A stretch of DNA of 64,000 nucleotides from Thermotoga caldifontis AZM44c09 (GTDB lineage Bacteria; Thermotogota; Thermotogae; Thermotogales; DSM-5069), in NCBI RefSeq assembly GCF_000828655.1, contig NZ_AP014509.1, forward strand, positions 682,001 through 746,000. The letters run 5' to 3'. Made by a program: the position numbers and the translations under genes. Shown here one piece after another: positions 31,960 to 39,066 of this stretch (the stretch's first letter is position 1; each line of letters starts with the position of its first letter). Under the pieces are notes generated by a model. It made no database searches, had not been told where the DNA came from, and worked only from the letters and a program-made list of their open reading frames with translations.

Positions 31960-33214
31960 AACCTATGTGCCTCAGAAGAACGGTGTGGCAATCTCGGTCT
32001 TCCTATACAAAAGGGCGCTGGAGCAGCGCGGGCATCAGGTGTACGTGGTCACAACAGTTGGCAACAGCAATGACGAGATTCTCGTGCTGAAGAGCACCCA
32101 GTTCAAGTACGAGTCCAACCACGTGATTCCGGTGGATGGTCGTTTGCTCCCCGTTTTCGATTTTGTACGTTCCAAGAACGTGGAAATCGTTCACAGCCAT
32201 GCTCCGTTCGCCCTCGGATTGAGGGCTTTGGCGGTACAGAAATATCTGAAGCTCCCGCACGTTCATACGTACCATACCCTTCTGGTGGAGTACAGACATT
32301 ACATTCCAAAACCCCTGACGCCTTCCAGAAAGAGCGTGGCAGAGTTTTCAGCCTGGTTCTGCAACATGGTCAACAGGATCGTCGCACCGACCGAAAACAT
32401 CAAGCGAGAACTCGAAAGTTACGGTGTCGTGAGACCCATTCACGTTATACCGACGGGCATAGATGTGGACTCTTTCGATAGACCTCCGCTTATCGATGTC
32501 CGCAAAGAGCACGGAATATCGTCAAAAACCAGACTGTTGCTTTATGTTGGGAGAATGGCGAAGGAAAAGAACGTGTCTTTCTTGCTGCGTGTGCTTGCAC
32601 ACCTGCTGCAGAAAAAGCACGATGTGCACCTTCTGCTCGTCGGTGATGGACCCGAGAGGAACCAGCTCGAGGAAGAAGCGAAGCAGCTCGGAATCGAGGA
32701 TAGAGTGACCTTCACAGGTGCCTTACCGAGAGAACGGCTCGTCGATTATTACCAGCAGGCCGACGTGTTCGTTTTCGCTTCCATGACCGAGACGCAGGGA
32801 TTGGTGGTGCTCGAATCTCTTGCTGCAGGAACCCCTGTCGTGGCCGTGGCGAAGATGGGGGTTGCGAACGTTTTGAGAGATAAGGAAGGTGCGTTGTTGC
32901 TGGAAGAACCAGTGCTGGAGGAGTTCGTTGAAAAAGTGGAGATGTTGCTTTCCGATCCAAAACTCTACGACGAGATGAGATCGAGAGGTAGAATCTACGT
33001 GAGACAGCACTGGTCGATAGATAAGACCGTTCAGGAACTCGAAAGGGTGTACGAAATGGGAGTCGAAGAGGGGCCAATCGAGGTGGAGTACTACACCAGC
33101 GTATGGATCGAGATCATGGTGGAGAAGATGAAGCAAATTTCGAACAAGATCTTCACCGCAGGAGGTGGCAGGCGTGTTACCTTTGCACCTTTTTCTCGGA
33201 CACGTGGTCGCTGA
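31937..33214 (+). CDS. Glycosyltransferase family 4, probable lipid glycosyltransferase
   Basis: A 425-residue GT-B enzyme. The N-terminal nucleotide-free domain starts KIAMFTETYVPQKNGVA and the C-terminal domain has YVGRMAKEKNVSFLL and the donor-binding motif FVFASMTETQGLVVLESLAAGTPVVA. This combination is typical of diacylglycerol glucosyltransferases and related GT4 enzymes, so the product may be a glycolipid of the membrane. GTG 31937 is chosen with GGGGGTG upstream, inside the end of the RND gene. The adjacent exporter may act on related lipids. Exact acceptor unknown. Confidence 0.82.
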   Translation: MKIAMFTETYVPQKNGVAISVFLYKRALEQRGHQVYVVTTVGNSNDEILVLKSTQFKYESNHVIPVDGRLLPVFDFVRSKNVEIVHSHAPFALGLRALAVQKYLKLPHVHTYHTLLVEYRHYIPKPLTPSRKSVAEFSAWFCNMVNRIVAPTENIKRELESYGVVRPIHVIPTGIDVDSFDRPPLIDVRKEHGISSKTRLLLYVGRMAKEKNVSFLLRVLAHLLQKKHDVHLLLVGDGPERNQLEEEAKQLGIEDRVTFTGALPRERLVDYYQQADVFVFASMTETQGLVVLESLAAGTPVVAVAKMGVANVLRDKEGALLLEEPVLEEFVEKVEMLLSDPKLYDEMRSRGRIYVRQHWSIDKTVQELERVYEMGVEEGPIEVEYYTSVWIEIMVEKMKQISNKIFTAGGGRRVTFAPFSRTRGR

Positions 33215-33803
33215 CCATGCGTTCACCAACAATGCGAAGATAAGGACCTACAGGGGTTCAAAGCTTCTTGGGCACATCATCTGGTCGCTTTTCGCAATCT
33301 TAGCCTTCACGTTCGACACCTTTCTGCGCTCAAGACTGGGCACAGTGCTGTTGATAGCGTTTTTCACCGTTCACGCGTTGCTGGACATCGTCAGGGTGAA
33401 GGTCTATCCAAAGGGTAACCTCCTCAACCTGGTGGAACTCGTCGGCCTGGCCTCGGCGTTCGTCTTCAACATCGTGGGTGTAAGGTTGCTGAAAGGTTCA
33501 TACCTGTCGAACGAGTTCGTTCTGTATCTGCTCGGCATGTCGGTTGTGTCAACTGGTGTAACGTATTTCTTCAGAAATTTCTATCCGAAAGACGAGTTCA
33601 TGTCTGACATAGAAGGCATCTCGGAGAGATTGGCAGTTTTCATATTCTTACTCGCATCGAAACCATTGTTCGTATTTCTCTCCCTCTTGATAGCACTCTT
33701 CTACCGGCTGATCTTCGTGAAAAGGTTTGACCACACTTGGTGGATCAGTCCTGTCAGTGGTTTACTGATCAGCTTCGCCTGGAGGCTGATGCTCTACGGA
33801 TGA
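33174..33803 (+). CDS. DUF3307-like membrane protein
   Basis: A 209-residue membrane protein with about six helices. The start LPLHLFLGHVVADHAFTNNAK, then LLGHIIWSL, matches the DUF3307 pattern of His and Asp residues in early helices. Function of this family is unknown. I chose GTG 33174 because GGAGGTG is six bases before it; GTG 33165 lies within that site. It overlaps the glycosyltransferase gene by 41 bases and birA by four. Confidence 0.7.
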   Translation: MLPLHLFLGHVVADHAFTNNAKIRTYRGSKLLGHIIWSLFAILAFTFDTFLRSRLGTVLLIAFFTVHALLDIVRVKVYPKGNLLNLVELVGLASAFVFNIVGVRLLKGSYLSNEFVLYLLGMSVVSTGVTYFFRNFYPKDEFMSDIEGISERLAVFIFLLASKPLFVFLSLLIALFYRLIFVKRFDHTWWISPVSGLLISFAWRLMLYG

Positions 33804-34513
33804 TCGGTGAAAACATCGTAAGGGTTCCGATCATAGGTTCAACGAACGACTTTCTGAAAGAAAACTGGCGAACGTTTCCCCATGGCACAGTTGTGGTGGC
33901 CGATGTACAGACTGCGGGTCGAGGCAGGTTCAACAGGTTGTGGCATTCACCGGAAGGTGGTCTGTGGTTTTCGATACTTTTCAAACCCAGGAAGCGTGTC
34001 CGACCGAACTTCTACACGAAGTTGTGTGCCGTTTCGATCGTCAGAGCGTTGAAGCGTACGAAAATCGATGCGAAACTCAAGTGGCCGAACGATGTTTACG
34101 TGGATGGGAAAAAGCTGGCAGGAATACTCACAGAAACCGTCTTCGAAGAAGAACAGATCAGGGCCGTCATCGTTGGTATCGGCCTGAACGTGAACAACGA
34201 GATTCCACAGGAACTGGAAAAGAAAGCCACCAGTTTGAAGATCCTGACAGGAGAGGAATTCGAAAAGCTGTCCATTATGACGTCAATCCTGAAACAGATC
34301 AACAAAGCGCTGAAGGTTTACTCGAAAAAACCAGAGGCGCTCACGCGGGTTTGGAAGAACATGTTGATCCAGAAAGAAGGGCAGATGATCGTTTTCAAGA
34401 CCGCTAACGGCGTGCTGAGAGGCAAGCTTCTGAAAATAAATGAAGAAAGTCTAACGCTGAGTACCGAAAACGGTCCTGTGGAACTATCATCGCTCGAGTT
34501 AATGGACGAATGA
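33800..34513 (+). CDS. birA: Biotin--[acetyl-CoA-carboxylase] ligase
   Basis: Attaches biotin to carboxylase carrier protein via biotinyl-AMP. The 237-residue protein has the catalytic signatures GSTNDFLKE, AGRGRFNRLWHSPEGGLWFS and KLKWPNDVYVDGKKLAGIL, and a small C-terminal SH3-like domain. The N-terminal winged helix that makes E. coli BirA a repressor is missing, so this is the enzyme-only type. ATG 33800 overlaps the preceding stop (ATGA). An ATGA also occurs at its own stop and leads into a short broken frame (see findings). Confidence 0.92.
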   Translation: MIGENIVRVPIIGSTNDFLKENWRTFPHGTVVVADVQTAGRGRFNRLWHSPEGGLWFSILFKPRKRVRPNFYTKLCAVSIVRALKRTKIDAKLKWPNDVYVDGKKLAGILTETVFEEEQIRAVIVGIGLNVNNEIPQELEKKATSLKILTGEEFEKLSIMTSILKQINKALKVYSKKPEALTRVWKNMLIQKEGQMIVFKTANGVLRGKLLKINEESLTLSTENGPVELSSLELMDE

Positions 34514-34545
34514 AGATACTCGTTCGCGCACCTGCTTCGATTTGA
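34510..34545 (+). pseudogene. Possible remnant of a GHMP-kinase-like gene
   Basis: An ATG overlapping the birA stop opens an 11-codon frame, MKILVRAPASI, then TGA. The APASI pattern is typical of the N-terminus of GHMP kinases, and the ATGA overlap is how genes are joined throughout this operon. The next 150 bases contain no continuing homology that I can see. It may be the trace of a deleted gene, or chance. Confidence 0.25.
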
Positions 34546-34691
34546 ACGGCGCATGTGTCTTGCAGCATGCCGAATCGACTTCGTTTCCAAATTCAACTTG
34601 ACTGAGTGAACTTCGTGACCCGGCGCTGTTTGAAATTGGATGAGTCCATCGGGAATACTTCTGAAACATCGCGTGTCGTTCTCTAAGGAAC
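34514..34691. other. Intergenic region between birA and the S4-domain gene
   Basis: 178 bases between two convergent genes. No hairpin with a T-run, tRNA, repeat or long frame was found, which is unusual because convergent genes normally have a terminator between them. The first 32 bases hold the rest of the short APASI frame. Confidence 0.5.
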
Positions 34692-34955
34692 TCAGCTGTC
34701 TGCCGGATCCGCATAATCAATGTGGTCCTTTTTTGTTTCGTTCAAAAGTTTGGGTTTACCCTGCTGATCGACGAGCAGTTCCACTTCCTTGAAAGGAAAG
34801 ATTATCTTTATCTTGTCACCGATTTTCACTTCATAAGAGGGTTTAACAATCCTTCCATTCACAGAAACTTTTCCGCTCTCTATCATCCTCTGAGCGACCG
34901 TTCTCCTCTTGATCATCCCGGTCTGTTTGAGGTACTTGTCTATTCTCACACTCAT
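34692..34955 (-). CDS. rqcP: S4-domain RNA-binding protein, RqcP-like
   Basis: An 87-residue protein starting MSVRIDKYLKQTGMIKRRTVAQRMIESGKVSVNGR, a classic S4 RNA-binding domain at residues 1-60, with a short acidic tail. Length and sequence resemble RqcP (YabO), which helps RqcH add alanine tails to stalled nascent chains on the 50S subunit; the related Hsp15 (HslR) has a longer basic tail. No rqcH is in the window. ATG 34955 is used; GTG 34958 and GTG 34949 are other options. Confidence 0.8.
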   Translation of the reverse strand: MSVRIDKYLKQTGMIKRRTVAQRMIESGKVSVNGRIVKPSYEVKIGDKIKIIFPFKEVELLVDQQGKPKLLNETKKDHIDYADPADS

Positions 34956-34993
34956 CACCCATTCGTAGTATACTTTTTCAAGAGGTGAACTGA

Positions 34994-36187
34994 GTGCCTT
35001 ACTTCCAATACACGGCTCTAACCCCCGATGGGAGAAGAATAAAAGGGACGGTTCAAGCCAACAGCGAGTCTCAGGCCGCCGATCTCATCAGAAGAAGGAA
35101 CTACGTCGTGTTGAAGCTTCAGCCTGTCGCTTCGAAAAGAGATTTCGTTTTGTTCGGCGTCCATCTGAACGAGCTCGTGGTGTTCTGTCGCCAGCTGGCG
35201 ACGATGGTGAGCGCCGGTGTGAGGCTCAAGGACGCTTTGTCCATTCTGTCAAGACAGGACGTGTTCTCGTCGCGTTTCAGGAGGATCATCACCAACCTGG
35301 TACTATCACTCGAAATGGGTATGTCCTTCTCGGAAGCTTTGAGGAACGAGAAGGTGTTCGATTCCATATTCATCAACCTCGTTTCGTCGGGTGAAGAAGG
35401 TGGCGTACTCGACAGAGCTCTGGAAAAGGCTGCGGACTTTTACGAATCTTCGAAAAAGCTCCAGGACGAGGTCAAATCCGCCATGGCTTACCCAACCTTC
35501 GTTCTACTGTTCGCGATAGGAGTGATATTCCTTATAACGTTTTACATCTTGCCAAGGTTGATTTCAGTCTTCGGAAGCATACCAACCAGTGGAATCGTCA
35601 GATTTCTCATGAACGCGAACAGGTATCTCTCTGAGCACTGGCTCTCCGTTTTGATCACAGTGGTTTTGGTCGTCGTTGGGATCGTCATCTTCTCGAGGAC
35701 CAGGTACGTCAGTTACGTGAAGGAATGGCTCGCAACGCTGTTTCCTCCACTCGCCAAGCTTCGCAACATGATGGCGGTAGAGCGTTTCTGCAGGATTTTG
35801 GGGACGCTGACTGGTAGTGGCGTTCTTCTGACGAGGGCTGTCGAAATGGCTGCTGCCGCATCGAACAGTCCCAGGCTGATCAGGTTGAGCAAGCGCATAA
35901 GCGAAAGGGTACGTGAAGGTGCAAGTCTTAGACAGGCGATGCTCGAAAGCGGAGTCTTTCCGCAACTGGTTTACGAGATGGTGGGAACGGGTGAAGAGAC
36001 GGGAAAGCTCGAGGAAGTGTTGCTCAAGGTGGCGGACTTCTACGAAGATCAGATAAGAACGGGTGTGAAAAGGTTGGTTTCTTTAGTCGAACCGATGCTG
36101 ATCGCGGGCGTTGGAGGATTCATAGCGTTCATGGCATTGACCATGTATTCAACGATCTTCCAGCTACAGCAAACCATAGGCAGGTGA
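34994..36187 (+). CDS. pilC: Type IV pilus / type II secretion inner-membrane protein PilC (GspF)
   Basis: Polytopic platform protein of the pilus machine, 397 residues. It has two T2SSF domains: the first around ELVVFCRQLATMVSAGVRLKDALSIL and the second around VERFCRILGTLTGSGVLLTRAVEMAA, each followed by hydrophobic helices and the GEETGKLEEVL or GEEGGVLDRAL motif. GTG 34994 follows GAGGTGAACTGA. It heads a cluster with PilM, N, O, P-like and Q genes. No PilB or PilT motor ATPase gene is in the window. Confidence 0.93.
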   Translation: MPYFQYTALTPDGRRIKGTVQANSESQAADLIRRRNYVVLKLQPVASKRDFVLFGVHLNELVVFCRQLATMVSAGVRLKDALSILSRQDVFSSRFRRIITNLVLSLEMGMSFSEALRNEKVFDSIFINLVSSGEEGGVLDRALEKAADFYESSKKLQDEVKSAMAYPTFVLLFAIGVIFLITFYILPRLISVFGSIPTSGIVRFLMNANRYLSEHWLSVLITVVLVVVGIVIFSRTRYVSYVKEWLATLFPPLAKLRNMMAVERFCRILGTLTGSGVLLTRAVEMAAAASNSPRLIRLSKRISERVREGASLRQAMLESGVFPQLVYEMVGTGEETGKLEEVLLKVADFYEDQIRTGVKRLVSLVEPMLIAGVGGFIAFMALTMYSTIFQLQQTIGR

Positions 36188-36193
36188 TCTTCA

Positions 36194-36595
36194 ACGTTAG
36201 TCGAGATCGTTGTCAAACTGCTGGTTCTGGTCTCGTTTGCCGTGGGGATCTTTTCGTGTTTGCCCGTCCTGGACAGGGTCATGAGTTACGTTGAGCCGCT
36301 CTATCTGAAATGTCTGGTTTATTCGGCGTTGCGTTACGTGAACGGTGTTAATCCATCTGGGAGCGTGACGATAAGCGTGATCAACGATGAAATAAGGCTG
36401 AGGTGTGTTCCTTCGGATAAAGGCAGAAAAGTTGTCACGGTCACTCTCGTTCCAAAAGGATCGGTCAGGATCGTGACCGATGGTGGGCCGATAACGTTAT
36501 CACCTGTTGCTGTCATGAGAGCGGGAAGTATTCTGAGTGACGAGTGGACTGTCAGCTTTCCACCTGTGGTTTTGAGGATGAACATCAAGAGGTGA
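36194..36595 (+). CDS. Pilin-like protein with single N-terminal helix, start uncertain
   Basis: A small protein (about 133 residues) whose N-terminus reads LVEIVVKLLVLVSFAVGIF, like the hydrophobic helix of type IV pilins with its Glu near position 5, followed by a soluble domain with repeated short beta strands (GSVTISVINDEIRLRCV, KVVTVTLVPKGSVRIVTD). There is no standard start before that helix: an in-frame TGA, the pilC stop, lies at 36185, and AGGTGA is six bases from ACG 36194. GTG 36242 is the first normal start but lacks a ribosome site and cuts the helix. A minor pilin or pilus accessory role fits the location. Confidence 0.6.
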   Translation, partial: TLVEIVVKLLVLVSFAVGIFSCLPVLDRVMSYVEPLYLKCLVYSALRYVNGVNPSGSVTISVINDEIRLRCVPSDKGRKVVTVTLVPKGSVRIVTDGGPITLSPVAVMRAGSILSDEWTVSFPPVVLRMNIKR

Positions 36596-36599
36596 TGTT

Positions 36600-37580
36600 G
36601 TGCAGATATTTCACAAGATGATAACCGCGATCGATGTGGGAAAAAGCTGGATAAGTGGGGCGAGGGCGAGAAAGTTCAGAGGTATCATCTCGAAACCAGT
36701 CTTCGCGAGCGTCAGAAACGAGGGGAACGTTGTGGAACATCTGAAGACGCTGAAAGAGAAACTGAGACCAGACGTGGAGGACATAGTCGTAACGAACTTT
36801 CCGGTGGAGGAAGTGCTCTTCAACACCTTAGAGATTCCCAAGGAATTGAGGAAATCGGAGCTCAGAACGTACATAACCGCTGAGATGTCGAGGATTCTGA
36901 ACCTTTCTTCATCGGAAATAGCACTCGATTTTGTGAGAAATCCCATCGGAAAAGCGCTCGTGATGGTGACGAAGACTCGTCGCCTCAACGAATGGATAAG
37001 CAACATCACTGCCGCGGGCTTTCCGCTGCCAGACGTGGTGATACCCGACGTCTTCAAGTATCTGCAACTGTTGAAAATACCTGGGCCTGAGGCGTGCGTG
37101 CTGGTGCTCCTGACGCGCGATTACAGTGTGGTCGCCGTGTGCGTATCTGGCTCACCGCTGGGCATCAGGACGTTCTCTTATTCTCTGGATGAGACCATCT
37201 CGATAGTCAGTGAAGAGACGGGTCTCAACGAGACGGAGATAGTTCAGGAGCTATCCAAGCAAGAATCCAGCAACGCGAAGAACGTTTTCGAATCCATAAC
37301 GGTTGACTTGCCCTACTCTGTGGAGAGGGAGATCATATTCCTGCTCAGCTCAGCCCTGCCAGGATCGTCCATAAGGGATGTTGCGAAATTCTACATCTTC
37401 TGTGATCCTTTAGGGTTTACACCCCATTATGTGAAACTCTTCGAAGCAGTTGAAACCATGCAGGGAAAGATCCAGCCATTAAGCTTGAGCATCGATGCGA
37501 AAGACTTGCCTGCGGGAACGATCGGTCTTCTGGTGCGTGGAGGTGAAGAATTTGGAAAGAATAAACTTGTTCAGATATAA
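36600..37580 (+). CDS. pilM: Pilus assembly protein PilM-like
   Basis: A 326-residue cytoplasmic protein of the actin-like PilM/GspL group. The start MITAIDVGKSWISGARAR matches the phosphate 1 loop of the fold, NFPVEEVLFNTLEIPKELRKSELRTYI the PilM segment, and PDVVIPDVFKYLQLL the later region. PilM binds the N-terminal tail of PilN on the inner face of the membrane. GTG 36600 is 4 bases after the pilin-like gene. The gene overlaps pilN by 29 bases. It is more divergent than proteobacterial PilM. Confidence 0.75.
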   Translation: MQIFHKMITAIDVGKSWISGARARKFRGIISKPVFASVRNEGNVVEHLKTLKEKLRPDVEDIVVTNFPVEEVLFNTLEIPKELRKSELRTYITAEMSRILNLSSSEIALDFVRNPIGKALVMVTKTRRLNEWISNITAAGFPLPDVVIPDVFKYLQLLKIPGPEACVLVLLTRDYSVVAVCVSGSPLGIRTFSYSLDETISIVSEETGLNETEIVQELSKQESSNAKNVFESITVDLPYSVEREIIFLLSSALPGSSIRDVAKFYIFCDPLGFTPHYVKLFEAVETMQGKIQPLSLSIDAKDLPAGTIGLLVRGGEEFGKNKLVQI

Positions 37581-38127
37581 AAGACCCGTTTTGAAGTTTT
37601 CTTCCTTCTTGATCCTGATGCTCGCGTTGCTCGCGCCAGTTCTCGCCATGCGGTTCACTTTGGATTTTTACAAGCGCTCCGTTATCGACTCTATTTACAT
37701 CAGTCATGGAAAGATCGCCGAGAAATACAGAATCAGTCGTACCACATCTCTAACTACCATCATCGCGACGCTGGATTCTATCAACAACCAGCTCGTTCAG
37801 ACCAGTAAACGTCTGCAAGCGCAGATAGACGTTCTGGAAAATCACATCAAAAACTTCAACGACAGAATGCAGCCACTGCACAGGATTTTGGAGACGTTGC
37901 AGAAGACCGATCAGAACTGGATCGTCCTGAAACAGCTGATCTTCGGTGACTCTGTGAGGATCGATCTGTACGAACTCTACGATCCAGCCATAATCAGAAC
38001 GGCCGATCGGTTAGAAAAAGCCCTGTTAGAGCTGGGATACAAGGTGAACAAGAGTGAGGAGTACGACGTTCTCATGCAATTTCTTGGCAGAAGGATTTCC
38101 AGCGTTTCTGTGGAAGGAAGGAGATAA
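37552..38127 (+). CDS. pilN: Pilus assembly protein PilN-like
   Basis: A 191-residue bitopic membrane protein. The start ERINLFRYKRP is the PilN tail that fits into PilM (INLxxx), then a membrane helix (about 16-34) and a coiled-coil domain (DSINNQLVQTSKRLQAQIDVLEN). TTG 37552 is selected because GGAGGTG lies six bases before it and gives the INLF motif near the N-terminus; the longer frames run back into pilM. It connects PilM to PilO across the inner membrane. Confidence 0.78.
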   Translation: MERINLFRYKRPVLKFSSFLILMLALLAPVLAMRFTLDFYKRSVIDSIYISHGKIAEKYRISRTTSLTTIIATLDSINNQLVQTSKRLQAQIDVLENHIKNFNDRMQPLHRILETLQKTDQNWIVLKQLIFGDSVRIDLYELYDPAIIRTADRLEKALLELGYKVNKSEEYDVLMQFLGRRISSVSVEGRR

Positions 38128-38129
38128 CT

Positions 38130-38594
38130 ATGCCAAGAAGGTTGGCCATCCTGCTGGCCTTGCTCATCGCGTTAGGTTCTGCGCTCTATTTAGACGTGTA
38201 CGAGTATTTCAGATCCAGGGTTCTCGTCCTCAAACTCGAAAATTCTTTCATAAAGCTCGAAGAATACGACAGAAACGTGGAGCAGAAGAGAGAGTATCTG
38301 GCAAAACTTGAAAAAACCGTTCAACCTCGTATGACACTGAAAGAGCTCGAAAATCTTACGAAAACTTCGAATCTGTCGTTTTCACCACAGAAGGACGGAA
38401 CTTATCTCGTTGAGGGAACCTGCAGAGCCGATCAGCTGGTGAATCTGCTGAACGAGTTGCTGAAGAGTGCGAACTTGACCGTTCAGCTGCTCCAGATAGA
38501 AGCAAAGGAGCTCGTGCCCGTGGTCACAGATCAAGCGCAGAGATACGCGAACTTGAGTGTGAAGATGATCTTAAAGGGTGTGATGCTGCAATGA
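38130..38594 (+). CDS. pilO: Pilus assembly protein PilO-like
   Basis: A 154-residue protein with one N-terminal helix (residues 5-22), a coiled coil (LENSFIKLEEYDRNVEQKREYLAKLEK) and a ferredoxin-like C-terminal domain (YLVEGTCRADQLVNLLNELLKSANLTVQLLQIEA). This is the layout of PilO/GspM, the partner of PilN. It is shorter than typical PilO, so identity rests partly on position between pilN and the next genes, with a two-base gap and a four-base overlap. Confidence 0.75.
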   Translation: MPRRLAILLALLIALGSALYLDVYEYFRSRVLVLKLENSFIKLEEYDRNVEQKREYLAKLEKTVQPRMTLKELENLTKTSNLSFSPQKDGTYLVEGTCRADQLVNLLNELLKSANLTVQLLQIEAKELVPVVTDQAQRYANLSVKMILKGVMLQ

Positions 38595-39055
38595 ACAAGC
38601 GCCTAATAGTCTTACTTCTGGTTCTCGTTGCAGTTTGGTCTGTGGCCATCTACATGCTGTTCTTCTATCGAAAATCACCCGCAGCTGCTCCTGCAGCACG
38701 TGCTGGTGAAGCTGTCATCCAGCCTTTGATCAAGAGGTTGAACGATCCAGATATCGAGAGGTTCAGAACGCTCGTTGAGACGTCGAAGCCAATTGAGAAC
38801 ATCTTCGAACCTTACGTGTTGAAGCTCGACAGAGAGCGACTGATGCGTCAGGCGCTCTCAGAACTGGAAGTGCTGCCCAGTTACAAATTCAAAGGTTACT
38901 TCGTGGGCGGGAACGAAAACTTTGTGATGTTTTCGAACGGTATTGCAATACCTGTTGGATCGATCCTTGAGAATAGATACCTGATAGTCCACGTGGTGAG
39001 CTTCGCTGCGGTAGTTATGGACCTGTCCACGGGGAACCTTTTGGTTGTAAAGTGA
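38591..39055 (+). CDS. Possible PilP-like periplasmic linker
   Basis: A 154-residue protein with one N-terminal membrane helix (residues 5-26), an Ala/Pro-rich linker (SPAAAPAARAGEA) and a small C-terminal beta domain (YKFKGYFVGGNENFVMFSNGIAIPVGSILENRYLIVHV). PilP and GspC have such a domain that binds the secretin. The sequence is not a firm match, but the place directly before the secretin gene is where PilP is expected. Confidence 0.6.
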   Translation: MNKRLIVLLLVLVAVWSVAIYMLFFYRKSPAAAPAARAGEAVIQPLIKRLNDPDIERFRTLVETSKPIENIFEPYVLKLDRERLMRQALSELEVLPSYKFKGYFVGGNENFVMFSNGIAIPVGSILENRYLIVHVVSFAAVVMDLSTGNLLVVK

Positions 39056-39066
39056 GGAGGGGGACA

